Shown here: positions 48,387-56,519 of the stretch, piece by piece
How the letters are laid out: every line of letters begins with the position of its first letter
Position numbering within the stretch: the stretch's first letter is position 1
Assembly (NCBI RefSeq): GCF_026239735.1
Contig: NZ_JAPIVT010000003.1
Coordinates: 310,001 to 374,000, forward strand
Reading direction: 5' to 3'
DNA from: Pedobacter sp. MC2016-05
GTDB taxonomy: Bacteria; Bacteroidota; Bacteroidia; Sphingobacteriales; Sphingobacteriaceae
DNA: 64,000 bases
Translations under genes and position numbers: made by a program
The notes under the pieces: model-generated
Database searches by the model: none
What the model saw: only the letters and a program-made list of their open reading frames with translations
What the model was told of the DNA's origin: nothing

Positions 48387-49259
48387 TTATTTTATTATCG
48401 ATTTTAGTTCATTTCTGTATTCTGATGCACTTTTCCCTGTAAACTCATGGAAAATTTTATTGAAGTGACTAAAGTTATTGAAGCCACTCTCTAAAGAAAT
48501 GGCGGTAATGCTAATGTGTTTTTCGGCCAAAAGCTTAGATGCATGTACAACGCGATATTCATTTACAAAACGGGTAAACGTTTTCTTAGTAATTTTTTTG
48601 AAATAGCGACAAAAAGAGGGTACCGTCATTGCCGACATTTCTGCCACATCTTCCAGGTTAATTTGTTCCTGGAAATGATCTTTAACATGATTGAATATCA
48701 TATTGATTCGATCGTTATCCTGAATTTGCATTTCCATTGCAAAGCCCGAAGCATTCAAAATGGTTAAATCTTTCGATCCATCCAGCGTTTTTAAAACGGA
48801 GAGCAGTGTAACCAGTTTTTCAAATGGTTGTTGATCTTCCATAGCTTCTATATGAACACCAACAGCCTTTTTGGTTTTCTCACCGAAGGCGATGCCGCCC
48901 TTTGCTTTTATAAATAAGTCTCTTAAGAATTTATTCTCTTGTAGCTCAAGAAATTGCTGGCCTAAAAAATCGGCTTTGAACTGGATGACGGTTTCGTTTT
49001 TGTTTCCCGTATTATTATCCGTAAAACCGCAATGTGGCAGGTTACTGCCTACTAAAATCAAGTCGCCATCGGTATAATAAGAAACGTGACTACCAATTTG
49101 TCGCTTCCCCGAACCTCCGTTTACAAACACCATTTCTATTTCAGGGTGATAATGCCACACATGTGCTTTGTTATTTTCATTTTCCACATATTTGGAATAG
49201 TAAAATGAACTTCCAAAGGATGGTTCGACAACTTCAAAGCTTGGTTTTAAAGTTTTCAT
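48387..49259 (-). CDS. AraC-family regulator with cupin sensor
   Basis: A 290-residue protein. The N-terminal cupin-type domain (about 20-120) has WHYHPEIEMVFVNGGSGKRQ and a hydrophobic NLPHCGF strand pair. The C-terminal AraC helix-turn-helix pair is INLEDVAEMSAMTVPSFCRY and ISITAISLESGFNNFSHFNK, followed by FHEFTGKSASEYR. Such regulators often control carbohydrate-use genes. No target is adjacent except the secreted protein gene downstream; that is not strong evidence of a link. Confidence 0.87.
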   Translation of the reverse strand: MKTLKPSFEVVEPSFGSSFYYSKYVENENNKAHVWHYHPEIEMVFVNGGSGKRQIGSHVSYYTDGDLILVGSNLPHCGFTDNNTGNKNETVIQFKADFLGQQFLELQENKFLRDLFIKAKGGIAFGEKTKKAVGVHIEAMEDQQPFEKLVTLLSVLKTLDGSKDLTILNASGFAMEMQIQDNDRINMIFNHVKDHFQEQINLEDVAEMSAMTVPSFCRYFKKITKKTFTRFVNEYRVVHASKLLAEKHISITAISLESGFNNFSHFNKIFHEFTGKSASEYRNELKSIIK

Positions 49260-49436
49260 GACAATTTGATGTTAATTCTGGGTTAAATAATGTGCTTAAT
49301 TGATGGTTTTCTATAAAATTAATTATAATGAGGGTAATTTTACATATATATCTGAAAATATAGCGTAATTTCTGTGTGTTTTCTTGAAGTAATTTAGCAG
49401 TATAAAATAATTGTACACACATTAAATGATTTAGTT

Positions 49437-50030
49437 ATGAAAAAGTTCTTTAAAATCGGTTTAATTGCTGCCTTGTCATTCACTGTTTCGATTGCGCAAG
49501 CAAATGACAATGAATTTTCTTTAAAAGTTAAAAACGAAAAGCAGAAATCAATAAGTTTCTTAATGAGAAACAATAAAGAATTCAGCTTTTCTGTTTTTTC
49601 TGAGAATAATGACTTACTTTTTGATCAGAAGTTTAAAGGAACAGCTGGATTAACTAAAACATATGACTTAAATGCACTTCCTGAGGGGAATTATACGCTT
49701 AAAGTTGAGTCGGGCACTACAGTGGCAGAATATGCAGTTAAAATAGCATATGATAAAGCTCAAATTTTGACCAGCAAAATAACAGAGGTGATCAAGCCTA
49801 AAATTACCAAGGTAAAAGATTTAATTACGCTTGATTATCAGGTTAAAGATAATATGCCAATTGAGGTTGCCGTATTTAACGAGCGTAATGATGAACTTTA
49901 TTCTCAAATTTTCAAAGATAGATCGAAACTGATCAAAAAATTTAACATCGGTAAAGCTGATGGAGACTCTCTAACATTTGTTGTAAAACATAACAATGAG
50001 TCGTTTACAAATACAATACAAACTCGCTAA
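49437..50030 (+). CDS. hypothetical secreted protein with two beta-sandwich-like repeats
   Basis: A 197-residue protein with signal peptide 1-22 (ending AQAND). Two similar halves, about 28-100 and 115-195, share the pattern of Lys/Asn-rich strands (FSENNDLLFDQKF and FNERNDELYSQIFKD), so an internal duplication of a small beta domain is likely. It has its own terminator. Function unknown. Confidence 0.6.
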   Translation: MKKFFKIGLIAALSFTVSIAQANDNEFSLKVKNEKQKSISFLMRNNKEFSFSVFSENNDLLFDQKFKGTAGLTKTYDLNALPEGNYTLKVESGTTVAEYAVKIAYDKAQILTSKITEVIKPKITKVKDLITLDYQVKDNMPIEVAVFNERNDELYSQIFKDRSKLIKKFNIGKADGDSLTFVVKHNNESFTNTIQTR

Positions 50031-50056
50031 AACAAACAACCAAACAAACTAATCAG

Positions 50057-50083
50057 GGAGATACTCACAGTATCTCCTTTTTT
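50057..50083 (+). terminator. terminator of the secreted-protein gene
   Basis: GGAGATACT (50057-50065) pairs with AGTATCTCC (50069-50077) around a CAC loop, followed by a T6 run on the plus strand, 27 bases after the stop codon. Confidence 0.8.
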
Positions 50084-50128
50084 GTTTTCATAGCCTTTTA
50101 GTTCGAAGTGTATTATTCTTTATTTTTG

Positions 50129-50160
50129 TTTGACAATAGATTACTAAGCGGCTATTTTTG
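50129..50160 (+). promoter_or_regulatory. promoter TTTG-N20-TATTTTTG
   Basis: TTTG (50129-50132), 20 bases and TATTTTTG (50153-50160) closely match the Bacteroidota consensus. The next gene's ATG (50164) lies only three bases beyond, so the mRNA would be leaderless. Confidence 0.55.
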
Positions 50161-50163
50161 GAT

Positions 50164-50862
50164 ATGGACAATGAATTTTCTGATTACAAAGGTGCTGCAG
50201 TAGTATCAACGTTTGATCAATTAATTAACTCAGATTTTCAGGGCATAAAAAATGCAATCTGCTGGTACAGAAATTTAACTGGAGATTTTGTTGAGATAGT
50301 ATCAAAGCTACAATTGGAGGGCAACTTGACAGAAGTTTCTTTAGAAACAATTAAATCGTTGGAGCTTTCCGAAGAGGGAAGTAGGGCAAGGGAGATTATT
50401 ATAAATGACTTCAACTTATTAACGGCTTGTGGTGCATTGCCTTCACTTAATTTGATTAAAAATTACGAACGCGATGAAGAGTTGGATTTCATTTCAACAG
50501 ATGTTTATTCATTCCATGTAGATCGCTCACCCGTTGGTATTAATACTTATTTATGTACATATTATGGTGCGACCAGTGAAATTGTGGCTAATGGTGAAGC
50601 AGAGCAAAAGATTTTAATTCCCGAAATTCGGCAGAAACTTAAAGCTATATATGATGGACCAGAGGAAGAATTTGAAACTTTTTTGATTGAAAATTATTTT
50701 GATTTGCACTATCAGCCTAAACCAAATGCGCAGCCACTAAGCCTCGGGCTAGGTCATATCTGGAGGTTAGCAGTAGATCATCCTGAAAAACCAGTTCCGC
50801 CGTGTATTCATCGGGCACCTGTAGAGAAAGATGGTGAATTTAGATTGCTAATGATTTGCTGA
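50164..50862 (+). CDS. DUF1826-like protein
   Basis: A 232-residue soluble protein. The central part FHVDRSPVGINTYLCTYYG and the C-terminal HRAPVEKDGEFRLLMIC with regularly placed His, Asp and Cys resemble DUF1826, a family of probable metal-linked proteins often near zinc-uptake genes. The match is by memory and moderate only. A TTG two codons earlier gives the same frame. It is not near any obvious partner gene. Confidence 0.5.
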   Translation: MDNEFSDYKGAAVVSTFDQLINSDFQGIKNAICWYRNLTGDFVEIVSKLQLEGNLTEVSLETIKSLELSEEGSRAREIIINDFNLLTACGALPSLNLIKNYERDEELDFISTDVYSFHVDRSPVGINTYLCTYYGATSEIVANGEAEQKILIPEIRQKLKAIYDGPEEEFETFLIENYFDLHYQPKPNAQPLSLGLGHIWRLAVDHPEKPVPPCIHRAPVEKDGEFRLLMIC

Positions 50863-50970
50863 AAAGGACGTAAGGATAAGGAAGCTAAATCAGTCTAATT
50901 TTGTATTTAATGATTAAGAATATACTCCAGACTTCCGACTCTTTCTTATTAATTTTTTCTGCTCAATCAT

Positions 50971-51000
50971 TTGATTTTAAGAAATATATTGCTACTTTTG
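50971..51000 (+). promoter_or_regulatory. promoter of rpsF operon (TTG-N19-TACTTTTG)
   Basis: TTG (50971-50973) and TACTTTTG (50993-51000) are separated by 19 bases, a near-ideal Bacteroidota promoter. Transcription would start around 51,007, leaving a leader of about 46 nt before rpsF. Confidence 0.75.
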
Positions 51001-51003
51001 CAA

Positions 51004-51022
51004 CCCCGTAATATACCTCGGG
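51004..51022 (+). promoter_or_regulatory. rpsF leader hairpin, candidate S6:S18-binding element
   Basis: CCCG (51005-51008) pairs with CGGG (51019-51022) around a ten-base loop, near the start of the mRNA. In many bacteria the rpsF leader contains a CCG-bearing stem bound by the S6:S18 pair for feedback control. The position and CCG fit, but the match is not specific. Confidence 0.35.
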
Positions 51023-51052
51023 ATTAAAAAATTAAAAACATAATTTATAACA

Positions 51053-51409
51053 ATGAATCAGTACGAAACTGTTATCGTTCTAACCCCATTGTTATCTGAA
51101 GAGGCTGCAAAAGAGGCATTAGCTAAATTTAAAGCAGTTCTTGTTGATAACGGTGCCGAAATTATCCAAGAGGATAATTGGGGTTTGAGAAAATTAGCGT
51201 ATCCAATTGAGAAAAAATCAAACGGATTCTTCAATTTAACTGAATACAAAGCTTCAGGAGATTTGATCGCAAAATTAGAGCTTCAATTAAAACGCGATGA
51301 GCGTGTGTTACGTTTCTTAACTATCCGTTTAGACAAACACGCTGTTGCTTACAATGAGAAAAAACGTAGTGGTGCGTTTAACAAAAAAACTAAGGAGGTT
51401 GCAGCGTAA
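51053..51409 (+). CDS. rpsF: 30S ribosomal protein S6
   Basis: A 118-residue ribosomal protein of the small-subunit platform, which binds 16S rRNA with S18. It begins [20 protein letters not shown], and the family motif [19 protein letters not shown] is in the middle. The C-terminal tail is basic. Its TAA overlaps the rpsR ATG by one base, so translation is coupled. It heads the conserved rpsF-rpsR-rplI operon and has a clear promoter at 50971-51000. Confidence 0.97.
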   Translation: MNQYETVIVLTPLLSEEAAKEALAKFKAVLVDNGAEIIQEDNWGLRKLAYPIEKKSNGFFNLTEYKASGDLIAKLELQLKRDERVLRFLTIRLDKHAVAYNEKKRSGAFNKKTKEVAA

Positions 51410-51672
51410 TGGCAAGAGAACAAATTCAATACGTTACTGCCCCTAAAGTAGAGGATAACCGTAAAAAATATTGCCGTTTCAAGAAAAACGGAATTAAATA
51501 CATCGATTACAAGGATGCAAACTTCTTGTTGAAATTTATTAACGATCAAGGTAAATTGTTACCAAGACGCCTTACTGGTACTTCGTTAAAATTCCAACGT
51601 AAAGTTGCTCAAGCTGTTAAACGTGCTCGTCACATCGGTTTGTTACCATTCGTTGCAGATCAATTAAAATAG
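51409..51672 (+). CDS. rpsR: 30S ribosomal protein S18
   Basis: An 87-residue basic protein that forms the S6:S18 heterodimer on the platform. Diagnostic segments are [20 protein letters not shown] and [20 protein letters not shown], with the C-terminal [10 protein letters not shown]. Its start overlaps rpsF by one base. The next gene, rplI, begins 14 bases later with a good AGGAGG site. Confidence 0.97.
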   Translation: MAREQIQYVTAPKVEDNRKKYCRFKKNGIKYIDYKDANFLLKFINDQGKLLPRRLTGTSLKFQRKVAQAVKRARHIGLLPFVADQLK

Positions 51673-51685
51673 GAGGCTCAGAGAT

Positions 51686-52129
51686 ATGGAAATTATTTTA
51701 AAACAAGATATTAAAGGCCTTGGTGAGAAAGATGATGTAGTAAATGTAAAAAACGGTTATGGCCGTAACTACTTAATCCCTCAAGGTTTTGGCGCTTTAG
51801 CTACTTCTTCTGCTAAAAAAGTTTTAGCTGAAAACTTAAAGCAAGCTGCTTTTAAACAAGATAAAATTAAGAAAGATGCTGAAGGTATTGCTGAGCGTTT
51901 AACTGCTGTTAAACTTTCTATCGGTGCTAAAGCTGGCGAAAGCGGAAAAATCTTTGGAGCGGTTAACACGATCCAAATCGCTGAAGCATTAAAAACACAA
52001 GGTTTTGATGTTGATCGTCGTCGTATTACTTTCGAAACTGAACCTAAATTTGTTGGCGAATACGTTGCTAACTTAAACTTACACAAAGAAGTTAAAGTTC
52101 AGGTTCCTTTTGAAGTAATCGCTGAATAA
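51686..52129 (+). CDS. rplI: 50S ribosomal protein L9
   Basis: A 147-residue protein, normal length. The N-terminal RNA-binding domain contains MEIILKQDIKGLGEKDDVV and the hallmark NGYGRNYLIPQGFGALAT. A long connecting helix and C-terminal domain (GAKAGESGKIFGAVN) follow. It ends the operon; the terminator hairpin about 22 bases downstream has been split by an IS1182-type element. Confidence 0.97.
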   Translation: MEIILKQDIKGLGEKDDVVNVKNGYGRNYLIPQGFGALATSSAKKVLAENLKQAAFKQDKIKKDAEGIAERLTAVKLSIGAKAGESGKIFGAVNTIQIAEALKTQGFDVDRRRITFETEPKFVGEYVANLNLHKEVKVQVPFEVIAE

Positions 52130-52150
52130 GCATTCTTAAACGAGTCATAG

Positions 52151-52170
52151 AAAAGTCCTTTCAGTTTTCT
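52151..52170 (+). terminator. left half of split ribosomal-operon terminator
   Basis: AAAAGTCCTTTC plus AGTTTTCT. The other half, GAAAGGACTTTTTT, lies at 53931-53944. Joined they make a 13-bp stem with TTTT loop and T-run, a textbook intrinsic terminator. The IS element separates the halves, with AGTTTTCT duplicated on both sides. Confidence 0.8.
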
Positions 52171-52214
52171 GAGGGCACTGAAAAAGTAGACATAAATTGG
52201 TCTTCAAACTCAAC

Positions 52215-52258
52215 AGCGGATGAATAGCTTTTAAAAGTTGTTCATCCGCTTTCTTTTT
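52215..52258 (+). terminator. terminator inside the IS left end
   Basis: AGCGGATGAA (52215-52224) pairs with TTCATCCGCT (52241-52250), followed by a T-rich tail on the plus strand. It faces transcription coming from the ribosomal operon and may replace the terminator the IS disrupted. Confidence 0.65.
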
Positions 52259-52366
52259 TGAGACATTTCAGTTTCTTATTTGATAACGTACATTCCATTC
52301 GATATGGAGAGCTGGAGCAAACTGTTAGTTTGATCTATAGAATTATATAGATTATTATCCTTTTTT

Positions 52367-53817
52367 TCAAAATTTGAGAATTCTCTTAAGATTAACCACA
52401 AATATCGCAAGTGCACCTTGCATTCTCATGTTTTCCAGGCCATAGGAATTTGCTCTGTCATATCCATGAACATTTTTCAATTCACTATTTTTTGCTTCAA
52501 TTTTATATCTATGTCTTGATTTTTCCCTGAAGTACTCGCTTTGCTGGAATATTTCCTGTTCTTTATGCTCATCTGGCTTTATTGAAACCGAGTACGTTCT
52601 GCTTTTAGCTTCTGCCTTGTAGCAGCCATCTCTTAGCGGGCATGTTTTACATTTTTCGACGTCGAAATAATAGGTCATTGCCTGGTTTCTCCTGTCTACC
52701 TTTCTGCCCTGTACCCGTTTGTACATAGCCAGGTGCCCTGCAGGACATACGAACATATCGGCATCTTTGTTATAATCAAACTTTTCTTCCTCTTTTCTTG
52801 CGCCATGGGTAATGGCAGGGTTCATCCTGGCAACTATCCTTAACTTATTTCCCTTCACATCACAGAGCTTGAGATTGTTCTTCCCGGCATAAGCTGCATC
52901 GCCTATGATGGTATCCACCACCATTCCGTTTGCCTGGGCCTGGTTCAACAGTTTTGGTAGTTCAGGCCCGTCTCCTTTCTCTGCTGATGTGACAACAGCA
53001 GCCGTTATAATACGCTCCTCTGTCATTGCCAAATGAGTTTTGTAGCCAAAAAAGCTGCTGTCGGCTGTTTTGTGGCCAGTCCTAGCATCCATATCTTTGG
53101 ATATTGTATAATTCTCCCGGGTGTCTTCAATTGTTTCCTTTAACAGGTTCAGTTTCTCCTTTACTGCAGGGATCTCACTTAGTGTTTCATCAGACTCGAT
53201 AAGTTTTTGCAGTTCGCTAGAGTATTCTATTTCCCTTAGGATATCGTTTGATTCATTCTTCTGGGGCATCCGGGTTTTGAAATCATCATCCATTGAATAT
53301 ACTGCTCTTCGAAGCAACTTCGAACGTTGTCTTAATACCTCAATAGGTGAATATGGGTTGGATCTGGAAAGTGAATGCGTAGCATCGACAATGATGGATT
53401 TGGATTTTATAATACCCTTCTCTAGGGCTAAAGAAACGGTTTTTCCAATCAACAGGTTTAAGAGATCCATATCCTTAAGACGAAGCTTTCGGAACTTGGT
53501 CAGCGAGCTTGGATTGATCACGTCTTCTTCAGGGGACATCTCCAGAAAATATTTAAAGGACATATCATAGCGGGAACGATCCACGACATCAACATCAGAA
53601 ATGGTATAGATGTCTTCAATAACAAATATTTGAACATGCGCACCGGACTCTCAGCATTACGGCCATTGTCCGGGCAGTATTTGCCTATTAGCTCATCATA
53701 GATAAAGCTAAAATCTATTAGCTCATTAATCTTGCGAAGTAAATTCTCCTTAGGAATAATCAGGTCATAAAGCCTGGAAAACTCGCTAAACTGGATTTTT
53801 TGTTGTTGAAGAAGCAT
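52367..53817 (-). pseudogene. IS1182-family transposase, frameshifted
   Basis: The N-terminal part (53518-53817: FSFIYDELIGKYCPDNGRNA, SPVRMFKYLLLK) and the main part (52367-53584: DRSRYDMSFKYFLEMSPEED, IIVDATHSLSRSNPYSP, IIGDAAYAGKNNLKLCD, CPLRDGCYKAEAKSRTY) form one IS1182-type DDE transposase of about 480 residues. A one-base loss near 53,613 (AAG-AC-ATC) breaks the frame. Asp residues of the catalytic triad are in VDATHS and GDAAYAG; a C-terminal Glu is in KIEAKNSELKNVHG. A functional enzyme would need frameshifting, which the sequence does not favour. Confidence 0.85.
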
Positions 53818-53852
53818 CTTAAAGGCAGTAATTATATAACTATAAAATACAA

Positions 53853-53888
53853 AAAAAGGAGCAGAAAAACTAATTTTCTACTCCTTTT
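53853..53888. terminator. hairpin near the IS right end
   Basis: AAAAGGAGCAGAAAA pairs with TTTTCTACTCCTTTT (one mismatch) across a short loop, just upstream of the transposase start. It may block external transcription from entering the transposase gene, a common IS protection. The plus strand continues into a T-rich stretch. Confidence 0.55.
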
Positions 53889-54052
53889 ATCCTTTTTAAA
53901 AAGGGACTTTTTCAGTGCCCTCAGTTTTCTGAAAGGACTTTTTTCGTTAATATAAAATTTAAAAAGAAGGGTTAGAATTGGATGTTAGACTTTGATTTTC
54001 ACTTATCCATTTTCCATTTTCTTTTTCCTATTTTCTCCTCCTCAGTTACAAC

Positions 54053-54751
54053 CTATCCTTTTGGCGTTGTTGGCCTGATTTCGATCTTACTTGGTAAAGT
54101 TCTTGCTGGCATGGCCAATAAATCGACAATCAACTTACCCATATCCTCTGGCTGGATTTTCCAGGAATCGTTTTCTGCATCTGGATGATGATCGTTAAAA
54201 TGCGTGGCTACCGATCCTGGCATAATCGTACTCACTTTTACGCCGTACTTTCTTAAATCGAGCATAACCGATTGTGTAAAACCAGTTAAACCAAACTTAC
54301 TGGCATTATATGCAGCACCGCCGGCAAAAAAGTTAGTTCCAGCTAAGCTAGAAATGGTAAAAATACTACCTTGAGATTTTTTAATTTCCTCTACACTGGC
54401 TTTTATACTGTAGAAAACGCCTGTTAAGTTGGTATCGATGATGTCTTGCCAATCTTCTATCGCCAGTTCATCAATAGGTGCAAAGCTACCCACACCGGCA
54501 TTTGCAATTAGTGCATCCAATTGTCCCCATTTTTCTATTACCAAATTCACAGCCCCAGCTTGCGACTGATAATTTTTAACATCTGCCTCAATGGCGAGTA
54601 CATCACCAAATTCAACAAGCTTGGCTGCAGCATCATTTGCAGCAGCTATTGTTCTGCTCGTAATGGCTACCTTGTATCCGTTTTTTAGAAGTGCCTCGGC
54701 AATACCGAAACCTATACCTTTACTTCCTCCTGTAATTAATGCAACTTTCAT
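54053..54751 (-). CDS. short-chain dehydrogenase/reductase
   Basis: A 232-residue classical SDR (FabG-like). TGGSKGIGFG near residue 7 is the cofactor loop and TSRT fits NADP. NAGVG is the structural motif, and YNASK holds the catalytic Tyr and Lys with Ser in ISSLAG. A TTG start five codons earlier is less likely than ATG at 54751. It lies 30 bases after the DUF1080 gene on the same strand and is probably co-transcribed with it. The substrate is unknown. Confidence 0.88.
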   Translation of the reverse strand: MKVALITGGSKGIGFGIAEALLKNGYKVAITSRTIAAANDAAAKLVEFGDVLAIEADVKNYQSQAGAVNLVIEKWGQLDALIANAGVGSFAPIDELAIEDWQDIIDTNLTGVFYSIKASVEEIKKSQGSIFTISSLAGTNFFAGGAAYNASKFGLTGFTQSVMLDLRKYGVKVSTIMPGSVATHFNDHHPDAENDSWKIQPEDMGKLIVDLLAMPARTLPSKIEIRPTTPKG

Positions 54752-54781
54752 ATTTTCTAAACGCAAAAAGGGTAGAAATGT

Positions 54782-55591
54782 TTATTTCCTTCGTTCAGCC
54801 TCTAGCTTCAAAATTTCGATATCTTTAAAATCTACCGGTTGTCCTTCACTCTGCAATGCGATGAACCCTTGTTGTAGTCGTTTTCCATCTATCTTTATTC
54901 TTGGGTTAAAGCCATTTGCAACGCCGCCACCAATTTGCGGCTTGCTATACTGAAGCACAGTATCGCCGTTGATGATATGTTTTACCAACGAATCGCCCAA
55001 TACGATAAGCTCTGCCGAAACCCATTGGTCTCCATCGTAGGTTTTTGATTTGGAATCAAGGCAGTGGCCATCGTATAATTTGCCATTATAAATAATTTCC
55101 GTTCCTGGTGAACACATGTTTCCTGTCGGACGCGGCTTCCCATCACTTAAGCCACCCAAAAACTGCATCTCTACCGAGATAGGCCAATCCTGTTCTTTAA
55201 GCATAGTGGCAGGGTCTTGTGAATGAAACATGATGCCACTATTTCGTAACGTATAACTTGGTGCCCCTTTGTGTAAATCGCCAACAAAACGGTATTTCAG
55301 TTTCAAGTGATAATTGGAAAAAGGCGTTTTGTAGTAAAGATGACCAAACTGATCATTAAAATCACCGTATTGATCATATCTTACCTTGATTATTCCGCTG
55401 TCCACCCTAAACGTATTTCCGAAATTTACATTGTAATCGTGGTGATGAATTTTTACATTCCAATCTTTTATGTCTTTTCCATTAAATAGAGATATCCATT
55501 TCTCTTGATGCTGATCAGCATTTTTAATGCTGCTACAACTCAAAAACATCACGGCAGTAAGAAGAAAAAGTGTGGTTCTTATGTTAGTCAT
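54782..55591 (-). CDS. DUF1080 (3-keto-disaccharide hydrolase-type) lipoprotein
   Basis: A 269-residue protein with a lipobox-like LSC signal (Cys19). Its concanavalin-type jelly-roll domain has WISLFNGKDIKDWNVKIHHH at the start, then LKLKYRFVGDLHKGAPSYTL, NSGIMFHSQ and VEMQFLGG. DUF1080 proteins act on 3-keto-glycosides or related sugars in Bacteroidota. The SDR gene directly downstream may handle the keto-sugar; that is inference. Confidence 0.85.
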   Translation of the reverse strand: MTNIRTTLFLLTAVMFLSCSSIKNADQHQEKWISLFNGKDIKDWNVKIHHHDYNVNFGNTFRVDSGIIKVRYDQYGDFNDQFGHLYYKTPFSNYHLKLKYRFVGDLHKGAPSYTLRNSGIMFHSQDPATMLKEQDWPISVEMQFLGGLSDGKPRPTGNMCSPGTEIIYNGKLYDGHCLDSKSKTYDGDQWVSAELIVLGDSLVKHIINGDTVLQYSKPQIGGGVANGFNPRIKIDGKRLQQGFIALQSEGQPVDFKDIEILKLEAERRK

Positions 55592-55733
55592 TGTAAATTC
55601 TTGTTTTTAGCAGGCTCCATATTTCTGAGGATGAAAGATAAGAAATGATTGATCGATAGCAAGGGGAACATATTTACAGTTGCTAAATAAAAATCGCCTC
55701 CATTACAAAACTGCTTTTTATTACCTTTGATGC

Positions 55734-56456
55734 ATGGCTAAATCGCGTTCTACAAAAACGAAAACTAAACGTCCTTTACTTAAAAAGATTACCAATATTG
55801 CTACAAAGGTTTTTTTGTATTTCTTGATGGTTTCGGTACTCTGGGTTTTAGCCTACCGTTTTATAAACCCACCAATAACGCTGCTAATGGTTTTACGGAA
55901 TATTGAACGCAAATCTGACGGAAAGCCTTTTAAGACAGAGAAAGAGTGGGTCGATTTTGAAGATATGTCTGATAACATGAAAAGGGCAGCGGTGTCTGCA
56001 GAAGATCAGCTGTTTTTAAAACATATTGGATTCGATGTTAAAGCAATAGAGAAAGCTTTTGCTGCCAATGCAAAAAGTAAAAAGGTAAAGGGGGGAAGCA
56101 CGATCTCGCAACAAACAGCAAAAAATGTGTTCTTATGGCCGGGAAGATCGTGGATGAGGAAAGGTTTCGAAGCTTATTTTACGCTCCTAATCGAATTATT
56201 TTGGAGCAAAGAGCGGATTTTGGAAGTTTACCTAAACGTAATTGAAATGGGCGATGGTATTTACGGAGCGGAAGCCGCTGCCCAAGCTTATTATGGCAAA
56301 TCTTGTCATAAGCTAACCAAAGCTCAAGCCGCACTTATTGCTGCTTGTTTTCCAAACCCAATAAGATGGACACCCAAAAACCCAACCCGCTATATCAGGC
56401 ACCGACAATATTTAATTTTGAGAAATATGAATAGGTTGGGCCCGCTTGATTTTTAG
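55734..56456 (+). CDS. mtgA: monofunctional peptidoglycan glycosyltransferase
   Basis: A 240-residue membrane-anchored GT51 enzyme that polymerises lipid II. One N-terminal transmembrane helix spans about 23-42. Motif 1 is AEDQLFLKHIGFD, with the catalytic Glu. Motif 2 is KGGSTISQQTAKN, and motif 3 is RILEVYLNVIEMG. No transpeptidase domain is present. The ATG lies four bases after a TACCTTTG promoter-like element (55722-55729). It is single on the plus strand. Confidence 0.94.
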   Translation: MAKSRSTKTKTKRPLLKKITNIATKVFLYFLMVSVLWVLAYRFINPPITLLMVLRNIERKSDGKPFKTEKEWVDFEDMSDNMKRAAVSAEDQLFLKHIGFDVKAIEKAFAANAKSKKVKGGSTISQQTAKNVFLWPGRSWMRKGFEAYFTLLIELFWSKERILEVYLNVIEMGDGIYGAEAAAQAYYGKSCHKLTKAQAALIAACFPNPIRWTPKNPTRYIRHRQYLILRNMNRLGPLDF

Positions 56457-56519
56457 TCCGTAGTTCCAAATCTTTAGTGTTCAGTCTATAGTTCAATAAA
56501 TAGCATTAAAGACTCACGA

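Larger units (their letters stand above)
52171..53922 (-). mobile_element. IS1182-family element, 1,752 bp
   Basis: Perfect 17-bp terminal inverted repeats (GAGGGCACTGAAAAAGT at 52171-52187, its reverse complement at 53906-53922) bound the element. It is flanked by an 8-bp direct repeat AGTTTTCT (52163-52170 and 53923-53930). It encodes an IS1182-type transposase with one frameshift. It carries its own hairpin at the left end and a second one near 53,853-53,888 upstream of the transposase. Confidence 0.9.
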
